Positions 43,090 through 52,867 of a DNA stretch of 64,000 nucleotides are shown piece by piece. Source of the stretch: Marinomonas aquimarina (GTDB lineage Bacteria > Pseudomonadota > Gammaproteobacteria > Pseudomonadales > Marinomonadaceae); assembly GCF_900089755.1 (NCBI RefSeq), contig NZ_FLOC01000019.1:1-64000 (forward strand), in the 5' to 3' direction. The notes beneath the pieces are model-generated. The model worked only from the letters and a program-made list of their open reading frames with translations. It made no database searches and was not told where the DNA came from. The translations under genes and the position numbers were made by a program. Each line of letters begins with the position of its first letter. The stretch's first letter is position 1.

Positions 43090-43748
43090 GCGTAGTTGAA
43101 GAAACCTTCGGTGCTCTACAGGCACCGATTGCGGACTTTTCTGAAGAGTTATCCGGTCTTGCTGGTATCTACCAAGACGACGTTAACCTGATGGTGTGGC
43201 AACGAGATCTAGAAAGCGACACCGAACAGGCCGTCGCGGCGCTCTTGCAAGCGGGTCAAAACTTCTCTTTGAACCAGATCGTCACCCCTGAGAATGTCAC
43301 CCAGTCACTTGAGCTCGGCTTGCCCGCTACAGAGGGCCGTGAGGCACTGATTCGTGATATCGCCCTACTGGTTGATGCTTACTGCTGTTTGTTCGATTTA
43401 GATACGACAGGCCTGCGCCTGACACAGGTCGATCGTGCCATGTGTCCACGTTTTCATGTGGACCAGGTGCCTTGTCGTTTGATCACCACTTACCAAGGTC
43501 CCGCAACGCAGTGGTTGGAAGAACAGCACCTTAATCGTCAAAAATTGGGACGCGGCAGCAACGGTCAACCAGACAGCTCGTCTGGCCTGATCAAAGCGGA
43601 TGCCGATATCCAGCAGATCAGCGTTGGCGACGTTGCCCTATTAAAAGGTGAACGTTGGGAAGGCAACGAAGGCTGCGGCATAGTGCATCGTTCGCCAGGC
43701 GTAGAAAATGGCCAATACCGTCTGCTACTGACGCTAGATATGGCGTAG
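43086..43748 (+). CDS. DUF1826 protein, Zur-operon partner
   Basis: A 220-residue cytosolic protein of the DUF1826 family. Characteristic segments are [21 protein letters not shown], with the HxD and CRL residues, and the late [14 protein letters not shown]. The start is the GTG at 43086, which overlaps the stop of the GTPase gene (GTGA) and has AGGAG before it; an ATG upstream in another reading would overlap the GTPase by 55 bases. Coupled translation suggests joint function in zinc economy. The biochemical role is not known. Confidence 0.85.
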   Translation: MSVVEETFGALQAPIADFSEELSGLAGIYQDDVNLMVWQRDLESDTEQAVAALLQAGQNFSLNQIVTPENVTQSLELGLPATEGREALIRDIALLVDAYCCLFDLDTTGLRLTQVDRAMCPRFHVDQVPCRLITTYQGPATQWLEEQHLNRQKLGRGSNGQPDSSSGLIKADADIQQISVGDVALLKGERWEGNEGCGIVHRSPGVENGQYRLLLTLDMA

Positions 43749-43813
43749 TTATAAGTCACATACCCTATAACTGAGAGCCTTGATAATAGATCAGATATCA
43801 AGACTGAGAACAG

Positions 43814-43907
43814 CAGGCAGGATGCCTGCGTAGCCCAATCGGCACTCGGCTCTGGCATCCATGCTTCGCCCTAACACCTACATCCCTGTAGGTGACGGAT
43901 GTGCCGT
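43814..43907. repeat. Structured intergenic repeat-like element
   Basis: Three nested or tandem stems: GCAGGC/GCCTGC (43814-43830), CACCTACA/TGTAGGTG with a TCCC loop (43876-43895), and outer pairings CGGCAC (43841-43846)/GTGCCG and CATCC/GGATG. Unlike a terminator, it has no T-run. It resembles the intergenic repeats of marine gammaproteobacteria in style; other copies could not be checked outside this window. Confidence 0.5.
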
Positions 43908-43985
43908 CTGGGCGGTTCGAAGCTTGATGCTGATCTCCCACAACATACCCTTCTGTAGCAACTACATTTTCTCCAGACGAAAAAA

Positions 43986-44020
43986 AGCCCGAGGCGTGAG
44001 CGGATGCCTCGGGCTTCTTT
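43986..44020 (-). terminator. Terminator of pntAB
   Basis: AGCCCGAGGC (43986-43995) and GCCTCGGGCT (44005-44014) form a 10-base perfect stem, with T-runs on both sides; it ends the pntAB message on the minus strand. Confidence 0.93.
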
Positions 44021-44036
44021 TTATCGCCAGCTAAGA

Positions 44037-45446
44037 TTAGTCAGCTGACAAATGCTTCAACAGGGCATCAACCGTTTGTTTCGCATCGCCGAACAACATA
44101 CGAGTGTTGTCTTTGAAGAACAGTGGGTTTTCAACGCCTGCGTAACCGCGGCTCATACCACGCTTAAGCACGATAGTATGTTTGCCTTTCCAAGGTTCTA
44201 GGACTGGCATGCCCGCGATTGGGCTGTCTTCTACTTCGTTCGCTGCAGGGTTAACGATGTCGTTGGCACCGATAACAACCGATACGTCTACTTTAGGGAA
44301 ATCTTCGTTGATTTCGTCCATTTCGTATACGATGTCGTATGGCACTTTCGCTTCTGCTAGCAATACGTTCATGTGACCAGGCATACGACCCGCTACAGGG
44401 TGAATACCGAAGCGCACGTTCACGCCTTTTTCACGAAGTTTCTTAGTGATCTCAAATACAGTGTGCTGTGCTTGCGCTACCGCCATACCGTAACCTGGGA
44501 TGATCATCACTTCTTTCGCAGACTCAAGCATGTGAGCAGCTTCTTCAGATTGAATTTCAACAATCTCGCCTTGCTCTTCTACCGCAGCGCCCGCTGCAGG
44601 AGATGCTTTTTTCTTCTTAGAACCGATACCACCAAGGATAACGTTCAAGAACTTACGGTTCATCGCACGACACATGATGTACGACAGGATCGCACCTGAA
44701 CTACCTACTAGAGCACCCACTACGATTAGTAGATCGTTGCCTAGCATGAAGCCCATTGCCGCTGCTGCCCAACCAGAGTAAGAGTTCAACATTGACACTA
44801 CTACTGGCATGTCTGCACCACCGATCGCTACCACTAGGTGAGCACCGAATACCAACGCTAGCAGTGTGATGATGTATAGGTAGATCATACCGTCAGTCGC
44901 GCCAACCGCTGCGAATTCAACGATTAGGTACAAAGACACTAATACGATCGCAAGGTTGATCATGTGACGACCAGGTAGCTGCAGTGGGTTACCCGATACT
45001 TTGCCGCTTAGTTTCAAGTAAGCAACCAAAGAACCAGTGAAAGTTACCGCACCGATAAAGATACCTAGTGACGTTTCCACGTCATGGATACGCTGCGCTA
45101 CAACAGAAGCGGATTCACCGTGACCTAAAGCGTTGGCGAAGCCTACGAATACCGCAGCCAAACCGACCAAGCTGTGTAGGATCGCTACCAATTCTGGCAT
45201 CGATGTCATTTCCACACGTTTTGCTAGGATGTAACCGATGATACCGCCAGGTACTAGACCTGCTAGTAGTAGGCCGTAGTTATCAGTTACCGCGCCAGCG
45301 ATGGTAACACCCATCGCTAGAGCCATACCTAGAATGCCGTAGATGTTACCGCGGCGCGCGCTTTCTTGGTGGCTCAAGCCACCCAGTGCCATGATGAATA
45401 AGGCGCTGGCTCCGATGTAGGCAGCCGTCATTACTCCAAAGTTCAT
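44037..45446 (-). CDS. pntB: NAD(P) transhydrogenase subunit beta
   Basis: A 469-residue subunit of the proton-translocating transhydrogenase. The N-terminal half has about nine transmembrane helices (domain II), and the C-terminal domain III binds NADP(H): [18 protein letters not shown] (the GYGMAVAQ motif) and [16 protein letters not shown]. Together with PntA it uses the proton gradient to make NADPH from NADH. Follows pntA by 9 bases. Codon use is strongly biased. Confidence 0.97.
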   Translation of the reverse strand: MNFGVMTAAYIGASALFIMALGGLSHQESARRGNIYGILGMALAMGVTIAGAVTDNYGLLLAGLVPGGIIGYILAKRVEMTSMPELVAILHSLVGLAAVFVGFANALGHGESASVVAQRIHDVETSLGIFIGAVTFTGSLVAYLKLSGKVSGNPLQLPGRHMINLAIVLVSLYLIVEFAAVGATDGMIYLYIITLLALVFGAHLVVAIGGADMPVVVSMLNSYSGWAAAAMGFMLGNDLLIVVGALVGSSGAILSYIMCRAMNRKFLNVILGGIGSKKKKASPAAGAAVEEQGEIVEIQSEEAAHMLESAKEVMIIPGYGMAVAQAQHTVFEITKKLREKGVNVRFGIHPVAGRMPGHMNVLLAEAKVPYDIVYEMDEINEDFPKVDVSVVIGANDIVNPAANEVEDSPIAGMPVLEPWKGKHTIVLKRGMSRGYAGVENPLFFKDNTRMLFGDAKQTVDALLKHLSAD

Positions 45447-45455
45447 TGTCGTCTC

Positions 45456-47021
45456 CTACTTACGGAACATTTTCAGCATACGATGCGTCACGGCAAAGCC
45501 GCCGACGATGTTAATGCTGGTAATAAAGATTGCCAGAGCAGCCAGTATCGCAACGATCGGACTATCGTTCGAGATCTGTGTCAAAGCACCGACCACGATG
45601 ATACTACTGATGGCATTGGTAACACTCATTAGTGGCGTATGCAGAGAGTGGCTAACTCCCCAGACCACCATATAACCGACAAAGCACGACAATACAAAGA
45701 CGGTCAAGTGTCCCATAAACTCGGCAGGCGCTACGCTACCTACACCCATTAGTAATGCACCAACAATGAAGACTGGGATTAGGAAACCAAAGGCACTTGG
45801 CTTCTTCTCTTCTTTCTTGGCTTCTTTTGCCTCCGGCAAAGGCTCGCTTACATCACTCTTAGGCGCAGCAGACAGACGTGGTGCTGGTGGTGGCCAAGTG
45901 ATGTTGCCTTGTTTCACAACAGTTGCGCCACGAATCACTTCGTCTTCCATGTTCAGATCGATCTGACCATCTTTGTTAGGGCACAATTCTGTTAGAAGGT
46001 GGTAAATGTTAGTTGCGAATAGCTGGCTTGATTGCGCCGCCATACGGCTTGGCAGGTTGGTGTAACCAATCAAGGTTACGCCGTGTGCGTGAACTACGTC
46101 ATTGGCTTTGGTCAGCTTACAGTTACCGCCTGTTTCTGCCGCCAAGTCAACGATCACACTACCTGGTTTCATCGAACGAACCATCTCTTCGGTAATCAAC
46201 TCTGGAGCTGGTTTACCTGGGATCAGTGCCGTGGTGATGATGATATCAACGTCTTTTGCTTGTTCTGCGAATAGCGCCATTTCTGCCGCGATGAACTCAG
46301 GGCTCATCACTTTAGCGTAACCGCCTTCGCCACTGCCGTCTTCTTCCTCGAAATCAAGCTCAAGGAATTCGGCATCCATACTTTCAACTTGTTCTTTTAC
46401 TTCTGGACGCGTGTCGAACGCACGAACGATCGCACCCATGCTTTTCGCTGCACCGATGGCTGCAAGACCTGCAACACCCGCACCGATTACAAGAACTTTC
46501 GCTGGCGGAACTTTACCCGCAGCGGTGATTTGACCAGTGAAGAAGCGACCAAAGTGTTGCGCTGCTTCGACTACCGCACGGTAACCGGCGATGTTGGCCA
46601 TGGAGCTCAATACGTCCATCTTTTGAGCACGCGAAATACGTGGTACGGCATCTAACGCCACCGCATTCGTGCCTCGTTCAGCTAGCTGGTTAAGCTTGAC
46701 TGAGTTTTGTGCTGGATAGAGGGTACTAATCAGCGTCTGATCTTTACCTAGTAGCTCAATGCCATAAAAGCCTAGCTCTGGGTGTTCTACCGGTGGACGC
46801 ACTTTAACCAGGATGTCTGAGTCGTGCCACAGCGACTTGGTATCGCTGGTCACTTCAACGCCTGCTGCAATGTATGCTTCGTCAGAGTAAGACGCCGCTT
46901 CACCCGCGCCGCTTTCAATGACTAAGTCGAAGCCTAGCTTCTTGACCCTTTCAGCGACCGCAGGGGTCATGGCCACCCGCAGCTCGCCGTCTTCTATCTC
47001 TTTCGGTATTCCAATCTTCAT
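45456..47021 (-). CDS. pntA: NAD(P) transhydrogenase subunit alpha, E. coli-type fused form
   Basis: 521 residues. Domain I (1-380) binds NAD(H): [23 protein letters not shown], and [16 protein letters not shown]. The C-terminal part has four transmembrane helices of domain II, giving the single-polypeptide alpha subunit of E. coli rather than the PntAA/PntAB split. First gene of the operon with pntB. Divergent from the fds operon. The start is the ATG at 47021 ([16 protein letters not shown]). Confidence 0.97.
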   Translation of the reverse strand: MKIGIPKEIEDGELRVAMTPAVAERVKKLGFDLVIESGAGEAASYSDEAYIAAGVEVTSDTKSLWHDSDILVKVRPPVEHPELGFYGIELLGKDQTLISTLYPAQNSVKLNQLAERGTNAVALDAVPRISRAQKMDVLSSMANIAGYRAVVEAAQHFGRFFTGQITAAGKVPPAKVLVIGAGVAGLAAIGAAKSMGAIVRAFDTRPEVKEQVESMDAEFLELDFEEEDGSGEGGYAKVMSPEFIAAEMALFAEQAKDVDIIITTALIPGKPAPELITEEMVRSMKPGSVIVDLAAETGGNCKLTKANDVVHAHGVTLIGYTNLPSRMAAQSSQLFATNIYHLLTELCPNKDGQIDLNMEDEVIRGATVVKQGNITWPPPAPRLSAAPKSDVSEPLPEAKEAKKEEKKPSAFGFLIPVFIVGALLMGVGSVAPAEFMGHLTVFVLSCFVGYMVVWGVSHSLHTPLMSVTNAISSIIVVGALTQISNDSPIVAILAALAIFITSINIVGGFAVTHRMLKMFRK

Positions 47022-47590
47022 AATAATGATGCCGTACTTATTCTTGTCCGAGTTTTAGCCGTATTTATTTATTCGCCCGACAGCGGTGCCATTCATGGCA
47101 CTTATGCGGACTATCACCCATAATGGGCGTAAGCAATTAGAAACCAGCTACTCGGTCTAATCTTGCACACAAGCGTCAGCCCCCGTCGCGATAACGACGA
47201 TTTTTTGTTTTTCCATGACTTTTTCATGTCAGCTATAACTTTTTTTTGATACGAAGTAGTGGACGTGGGGCGTTTTTGAACAAAAAATATGATTCTAAGC
47301 ATTGCTTTGTATATTTCTTAAACAAATCGTGCGTATTTAATATTTACAAAAGCCGATGCCTTAAAGCACGCAATTAGTGTCGCAATAAGATAAATGACGA
47401 TAATTAGGCTGTGCTAAGGTGCGCACCAGTTTTAAACTCTTGACAGCGTTAGTGGCAATGGGGTTGTGGATCGCAGGAATCCCATAACTCAACTACACTG
47501 CCTTAACGCATATTAACCGCTACAATAATAAGCAACACTTCCGCCAGATTACGAAGTCAACTTTGTAGCTGGGCGACAGGAGGAAATACA
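47022..47590. other. Divergent regulatory region, pntA / fdsG
   Basis: 569 bases without a gene. A small hairpin, CGTCG (47184-47188) with CGACG (47195-47199), is followed by a T-run on the plus strand, like a weak terminator with no gene before it. The region is AT-rich from about 47200. No regulator gene for the fds operon lies here; no other operator was identified. Confidence 0.4.
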
Positions 47591-48088
47591 ATGACTACAT
47601 TGAAAGCAGTTGCATGGGAGCCAGTGACTGCCCAAGCCATCATCGATGAGCTGAAGTCCAAGCCAGGCGCTCTGCTACCGATTCTGCACGCTATTCAGGA
47701 TCGCTTTTCATACATCCCTGACGAGGCGGTTTCCCTGATTGCTCAGGCGTTGAAATTGACTCGCGCAGAAGTTCACGGTGTGATCAGCTTCTATCACCAC
47801 TTCCGTACCCATCAACCAGGTCGTCACGTGGTTGAGGTATGTCGTGCAGAAGCGTGTCAGGCACTAGGTGCCCGTGCCCTTGAAGCACATGCGAAAGCTT
47901 CTCTAGGCGTGGATTACCATCAAACAACACCAGACCGTAACATTACCCTTGAGCCAGTCTACTGCTTGGGTAACTGTTCTTGTGGTCCATCTATTCGTGT
48001 TGGTGACGACATTCACGCAGACGTTGATGCGGCACGCTTCGACGAGCTAGTGGAAAGCCTACAAACCGATCGAGTGGAGATTCTGTAA
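47591..48088 (+). CDS. fdsG: NAD-dependent formate dehydrogenase, gamma subunit (NuoE-like)
   Basis: A 165-residue thioredoxin-like [2Fe-2S] subunit. The cluster cysteines are in VCRAEACQAL (C-x4-C) and YCLGNCSCG (C-x3-C arrangement), as in NuoE/HoxE/FdsG. It passes electrons between FdsA and the FMN subunit FdsB. GACAGGAGG ribosome site. The stop overlaps the fdsB start (TAATG). First gene of an operon ending in fdsD. Confidence 0.94.
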   Translation: MTTLKAVAWEPVTAQAIIDELKSKPGALLPILHAIQDRFSYIPDEAVSLIAQALKLTRAEVHGVISFYHHFRTHQPGRHVVEVCRAEACQALGARALEAHAKASLGVDYHQTTPDRNITLEPVYCLGNCSCGPSIRVGDDIHADVDAARFDELVESLQTDRVEIL

Positions 48089-49662
48089 TGACGTTTCGCA
48101 TTCACGTTCCTTCTGATACAACCGCTAAAGCGCGTGGTGCGGATCGCATCGCTCGCTTGATTGAAATCGTAGCGGAAGAGCACAAAGTTGACGTTGAAGT
48201 ACGTCGTAACGGTACTCGTGGCCTTTACTGGTTAGAAACACTAGTGGAAGTGGACACAGACGCCGGTCGCTACGGCTTCGGCCCAGTGAAAGAAGGCGAC
48301 ATTGAGTCGTTGTTCGCCGCTGAGTTCTACAAAGGCAACGTTGATCACCCACTAGCGGTCGGTCTGGTTGAAGAAATCCCTTACCTTAAGCGTCAAGAGC
48401 GTTTCACGTTCTCACGTTTAGGTATCACTGATCCGCTATCTCTAGAAGACTACCAAGCCAAAGATGGCTTCAAAGGTCTGGAAAACGCGATCAAACTGTC
48501 ATCACAAGAAATCGTTGATGCAGTGAAAGAATCTGGTCTACGTGGTCGTGGCGGTGCAGCCTTCCCAACGGGTATTAAATGGCAAACCGTACTAGACGTG
48601 GAATCACCAAAGAACCAGAAGTACATCGTCTGTAACGCCGACGAAGGTGACTCTGGCACTTTCGCTGACCGTTTGGTGATGGAATGTGACCCATTCATGT
48701 TGATCGAAGGTATGACTATCGCAGGTCTAGCTGTCGGTGCAACTCAAGGTTACATCTACTGCCGTTCTGAGTACCCTCTTTCAATTGAGAACTTGAACAG
48801 TGCGATCCAAACTGCGTACGACAACAATCTATTAGGTGCGGACATCCTAGGCAGCGGCAAACACTTCGATCTAGAAGTTCGCATGGGTGCCGGTGCTTAC
48901 ATCTGTGGTGAAGAAACCTCTCTACTAGAAAGTTTAGAAGGCAAGCGCGGTCTAGTTCGTGCTAAGCCACCACTACCAGCGATTGTGGGCTTGTTTGGCC
49001 AACCAACCGTTGTCAACAACGTGCTATCTCTAGCAGCGGTACCATTCATCCTTGATAAGGGTGCTAAAGCGTACGCTGACGTAGGTATTGGCCGTTCACG
49101 CGGTACTCTGCCTTTCCAAGTGGCCGGTAACGTAAAATTCGGTGGTTTGGTGGAACTCGCGTTCGGTCCAACACTCAAAGAATTGATGTTCGAATTCGGT
49201 GGCGGTACACGCAGCGGTCGTCCACTACGTGCCGTACAGGTCGGTGGTCCGCTAGGCGCGTACCTACACGAGAGCCAGTGGGACACACCACTAGGTTACG
49301 AAGAATTTAGCCAAAAAGAAGCCGTGCTTGGTCATGGTGGTGTGGTGATGTTCGACGACACAGTAGACATGAGTGAGCAAGCACGTTTCTCTATGGAATT
49401 CTGTGTGGCTGAGTCTTGTGGTAAGTGTACACCTTGCCGTATCGGCTCAACTCGCGGTGTCGAAGTGATCGACCGTATTCGCGCAGGCCAAAACGTCGAT
49501 GCCAATTTGGAGCTGTTGTCTGATCTATGTGAAACCATGTTAGACGGTTCCCTTTGTGCCATGGGCGGTATGACGCCATTCCCAGTCCAAAGTGCGGTGA
49601 AACACTTCCCTGAGGACTTCGTTAAGAATGCAGCTTCAGCGACCCAAGCGAAGGAGGTCTGA
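48088..49662 (+). CDS. fdsB: NAD-dependent formate dehydrogenase, beta subunit (NuoF-like)
   Basis: 524 residues. An N-terminal region of about 120 residues resembles the FdsB/HoxF thioredoxin-like extension, followed by the NuoF core: NAD/FMN site GLRGRGGAAFPTGIKW and CNADEGDSGTFADR, GAGAYICGEETSLLESLEG, and the [4Fe-4S] cysteines in ESCGKCTPCRIGSTRG. It transfers electrons to NAD+. The codons are strongly biased towards CGT and GGT, which suggests high expression. Confidence 0.95.
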   Translation: MTFRIHVPSDTTAKARGADRIARLIEIVAEEHKVDVEVRRNGTRGLYWLETLVEVDTDAGRYGFGPVKEGDIESLFAAEFYKGNVDHPLAVGLVEEIPYLKRQERFTFSRLGITDPLSLEDYQAKDGFKGLENAIKLSSQEIVDAVKESGLRGRGGAAFPTGIKWQTVLDVESPKNQKYIVCNADEGDSGTFADRLVMECDPFMLIEGMTIAGLAVGATQGYIYCRSEYPLSIENLNSAIQTAYDNNLLGADILGSGKHFDLEVRMGAGAYICGEETSLLESLEGKRGLVRAKPPLPAIVGLFGQPTVVNNVLSLAAVPFILDKGAKAYADVGIGRSRGTLPFQVAGNVKFGGLVELAFGPTLKELMFEFGGGTRSGRPLRAVQVGGPLGAYLHESQWDTPLGYEEFSQKEAVLGHGGVVMFDDTVDMSEQARFSMEFCVAESCGKCTPCRIGSTRGVEVIDRIRAGQNVDANLELLSDLCETMLDGSLCAMGGMTPFPVQSAVKHFPEDFVKNAASATQAKEV

Positions 49663-49664
49663 TC

Positions 49665-52538
49665 ATGTTGCAACATTTTGACCCTAACAAAGATTACGGT
49701 ACACCTGCTTCTCTGAGTGAGAAGATGGTGACACTGGAAATCGACGGTGTTGAAGTGACGGTACCAGAAGGTACGTCGGTTATGCGCGCTGCGGCGATGT
49801 ATGACATTAACATCCCTAAACTATGTGCTAGCGACAACCTAGAAGCCTACGGTTCTTGCCGTATCTGTGCGGTACAAATCGAAGGTCGTCGTGGCACCCC
49901 AGCGTCTTGTACAACACCTGTTGATGCGGGCATGAAAGTGTCTACGCAAAACGACAAGCTGGCTAAGCTACGTCGTAACATCATGGAGCTGTACATCTCT
50001 GATCACCCGCTAGACTGTCTAACGTGTCCAGCAAACGGTGACTGTGAGCTACAAGACACAGCAGGTGAAGTGGGCCTACGTGAAGTGCGTTACGGCTTCG
50101 AAGGCAACAACCACCTAGACGCTGAAAAAGACCAATCTAACCCGTACTTCACCTTCGATGCGAGCAAATGTATCGTGTGTTCACGCTGTGTGCGTGCTTG
50201 TTCTGAAGTACAAGGTACCTTTGCATTGACCATTGATGGTCGTGGTTTTGACTCGAAAGTGGCCGCAGGCCAAGACGAGCAATTCCTTGACTCTGAATGT
50301 GTCTCTTGTGGTGCGTGTGTGCAAGCATGTCCAACCGCAACACTGATGGAAAACTCTGTCATCGACATGGGTACTCCAGAGCACAGCATCACAACGACAT
50401 GTGCCTACTGTGGTGTCGGCTGTTCTTTCAACGCTGAAATGAAAGGCGACCAGCTAGTACGCATGGTGCCGGCGAAAGACGGTGATGCAAACCACGGTCA
50501 CTCTTGTGTCAAAGGTCGTTTTGCATTCGGTTACGCAACCCACAAAGACCGTATCAAAGCACCAATGATCCGTGATTCGATCGACCAGCCTTGGAAAGAA
50601 GTGAGCTGGGAAGAAGCGATTGGTTTCGCGGCAAAACGCCTAAAAGACATCCAAGCGCAATACGGCCGTGAAAGCATCGGTGGTATTACGTCTTCTCGTT
50701 GTACCAACGAAGAAACTTACTTGGTTCAGAAACTGATCCGTGCGGCATTCGGTAACAACAACACCGATACTTGTGCTCGTGTATGTCACAGCCCAACCGG
50801 TTACGGTCTGAAGCAAACGCTAGGTGAATCTGCGGGTACCCAAACATTCGATTCAGTTATGTTCTCTGACTGTATCCTTGTTATCGGTGCTAACCCAACC
50901 GACGCTCACCCGGTATTCGGCTCGCTAATGCGTCGTCGTCTACGTGAAGGCGCAAGCTTGATCGTAACGGACCCACGCGAGATCGACCTACTGAACACTC
51001 CGCACCTAGGCGACGCAACACACTTGCCACTACGCCCAGGTACCAACGTTGCCATGGTGAACGCCCTAGCACACGTGGTTGTGACAGAAGGTTACGAAGA
51101 CAAAGAATTCATCGCAGCGCGTTGTGAAGGTGATGCCTACGCGAAATGGCGTGAGTTCATCATCGATGAACGCCATGCACCAGAAAACGTAGAAGCGATC
51201 ACTGGCGTTAGCGCCGAGAAAGTACGTGAAGCAGCACGTAAATTCGCGACAGCGAAAAACGCATCGATCTACTACGGTCTAGGTGTAACAGAACACAGCC
51301 AAGGTTCAACAACCGTAATGGGTATTGCTAACCTTGCACTAGCGACCGGTAACATGGGTCGTGAAGGTGTAGGTGTTAACCCACTACGTGGTCAGAACAA
51401 CGTACAGGGTTCTTGTGACATGGGTTCTTTCCCACACGAGCTACCAGGTTACCAGCACGTTTCCGATGCCGTTGCTCGTGCACGCTTCGAGAAAGTATGG
51501 GGCGTTGAACTGGACGACGAGCCAGGCCTACGTATCCCGAACATGTTCGATGCCGCATTGTCTGGTGAATTCCGTGCTATGTACGTACAAGGTGAAGACA
51601 TCGCTCAGTCTGACCCGAACACACAGCACGTTGAAGCCGCACTAGCAGCGCTTGATTGCTTGATCGTACAAGATATCTTCTTGAACGAGACGGCGAAATT
51701 CGCCCACGTATTGCTACCAGGCTCTACTTTCCTAGAGAAGAACGGTACTTTCACTAACGCGGAACGTCGTATCAACCGCGTACGTAAAGTAATGGCTCCG
51801 ATCGCAGGCAAAGAAGACTGGGAAGTAACGGTCGATCTTGCCAACGCATTGGGTTACCCAATGAACTACTCTCACCCATCTGAAATCATGGATGAGATCG
51901 CGCAATTGACGCCAAGCTTCGCTAACGTAAGCTACGCGAAACTAGACGAGCACGGCAGCTTGCAGTGGCCATGTAACGATGAGTTCCCAATGGGCTCACC
52001 GATCATGCACACAGAAAGCTTCCCAATCGGTGACGAAGGTAAAGCACAATTTGCGGTAACAGAATTCGTACCAACAACGGAACGCGCGAACAGCCGCTTC
52101 CCACTGTTGCTAACGACTGGCCGTATCTTGAGCCAATACAACGTAGGTGCACAAACACGCCGTACCGAAAACCAAGCTTGGCACGATGAGGACATCCTTG
52201 AGTTGCACCCTCACGATGCCGAAGAGCGCGGTATTAAGACAGGCGATTGGTTGGGTATCACCAGCCGTGCAGGTCAAACCGTACTACGTGCGAAAGTCAG
52301 CGAACGCATGCAACCTGGCGTGGTTTACACAACGTTCCACCACCCTGGCAGTGGTGCTAACGTAATCACCACCAACAACTCAGACTGGGCAACGAACTGT
52401 CCTGAGTACAAGGTGACTGCGGTTCAAGTCGAGAAAGTGTCTCAGCCATCTGAATGGCAGAAGAACTTCCAAGACAACCATGAGCGTCAGAATGAGTTCC
52501 TACGTGGCTCAGCGTCTACGCACAGTGCTGTTAAATAA
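49665..52538 (+). CDS. fdsA: NAD-dependent formate dehydrogenase, molybdopterin alpha subunit
   Basis: 957 residues. The iron-sulfur N-terminus carries a [2Fe-2S] site (C54, C65, C68, C82), a His-Cys cluster (near 114-127), two ferredoxin-like [4Fe-4S] sites (C169-C179 and C212-C222), and the C246/C249/C253/C281 cluster, followed by the molybdopterin domains. The active-site metal ligand is cysteine (C374 in ARVCHSPTGY), so no selenocysteine is needed. Oxidises formate to CO2. Large soluble enzyme, typical of FdsA. AAGGAGG ribosome site overlapping the end of fdsB. Confidence 0.96.
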   Translation: MLQHFDPNKDYGTPASLSEKMVTLEIDGVEVTVPEGTSVMRAAAMYDINIPKLCASDNLEAYGSCRICAVQIEGRRGTPASCTTPVDAGMKVSTQNDKLAKLRRNIMELYISDHPLDCLTCPANGDCELQDTAGEVGLREVRYGFEGNNHLDAEKDQSNPYFTFDASKCIVCSRCVRACSEVQGTFALTIDGRGFDSKVAAGQDEQFLDSECVSCGACVQACPTATLMENSVIDMGTPEHSITTTCAYCGVGCSFNAEMKGDQLVRMVPAKDGDANHGHSCVKGRFAFGYATHKDRIKAPMIRDSIDQPWKEVSWEEAIGFAAKRLKDIQAQYGRESIGGITSSRCTNEETYLVQKLIRAAFGNNNTDTCARVCHSPTGYGLKQTLGESAGTQTFDSVMFSDCILVIGANPTDAHPVFGSLMRRRLREGASLIVTDPREIDLLNTPHLGDATHLPLRPGTNVAMVNALAHVVVTEGYEDKEFIAARCEGDAYAKWREFIIDERHAPENVEAITGVSAEKVREAARKFATAKNASIYYGLGVTEHSQGSTTVMGIANLALATGNMGREGVGVNPLRGQNNVQGSCDMGSFPHELPGYQHVSDAVARARFEKVWGVELDDEPGLRIPNMFDAALSGEFRAMYVQGEDIAQSDPNTQHVEAALAALDCLIVQDIFLNETAKFAHVLLPGSTFLEKNGTFTNAERRINRVRKVMAPIAGKEDWEVTVDLANALGYPMNYSHPSEIMDEIAQLTPSFANVSYAKLDEHGSLQWPCNDEFPMGSPIMHTESFPIGDEGKAQFAVTEFVPTTERANSRFPLLLTTGRILSQYNVGAQTRRTENQAWHDEDILELHPHDAEERGIKTGDWLGITSRAGQTVLRAKVSERMQPGVVYTTFHHPGSGANVITTNNSDWATNCPEYKVTAVQVEKVSQPSEWQKNFQDNHERQNEFLRGSASTHSAVK

Positions 52539-52559
52539 GTAGGTATTGAGAGATAAACT

Positions 52560-52793
52560 ATGTTTCATACTGAAGAAGAAAGCATCGTAACGATGATCAA
52601 CCAGATCGCGCAAAACAATGTGAGCGCGGGTTCTGAGTCAGAAGTGGCCGATATGGTAGAAAACCACATCGTTAAATTCTGGTCTCGTCGCATGAAGAAG
52701 ATCCTAGCGGAACAACTGGCGTCGGGCACTGCAGAGTTTGAGCCAGCCGCGTTAGTGGTAGCGCAGCGTCTGTCTGCCAAAGCCAGCGCTTAA
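52560..52793 (+). CDS. fdsD: Formate dehydrogenase delta subunit
   Basis: A 77-residue protein matching the FdsD family: INQIAQNN near the start, SEVADMVENHIVKFWSRRMKK in the middle. FdsD is a small subunit needed for full activity of Fds complexes. It follows fdsA by 21 bases, where fdsC is found in many other operons; no fdsC/fdhD gene is in this window, so the sulfur-transfer protein must be encoded elsewhere. Followed by a strong terminator. Confidence 0.9.
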   Translation: MFHTEEESIVTMINQIAQNNVSAGSESEVADMVENHIVKFWSRRMKKILAEQLASGTAEFEPAALVVAQRLSAKASA

Positions 52794-52818
52794 GCACTGA
52801 TCATCGCTTAGCCTTTAA

Positions 52819-52847
52819 AAGCCCCTTCTTAGAAGGGGCTTTTTTAT
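52819..52847 (+). terminator. Terminator of fdsGBAD
   Basis: AAGCCCCTTCT and AGAAGGGGCTT form an 11-base stem with a very small loop and a T6 run. Ends the fds operon. Confidence 0.93.
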
Positions 52848-52867
52848 GCCTGTCACTTTTTAAATCG

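Noticed and set aside
49665-52538. Selenocysteine-type formate dehydrogenase
   Set aside because: The active-site position is Cys (TGT) and there is no in-frame TGA.
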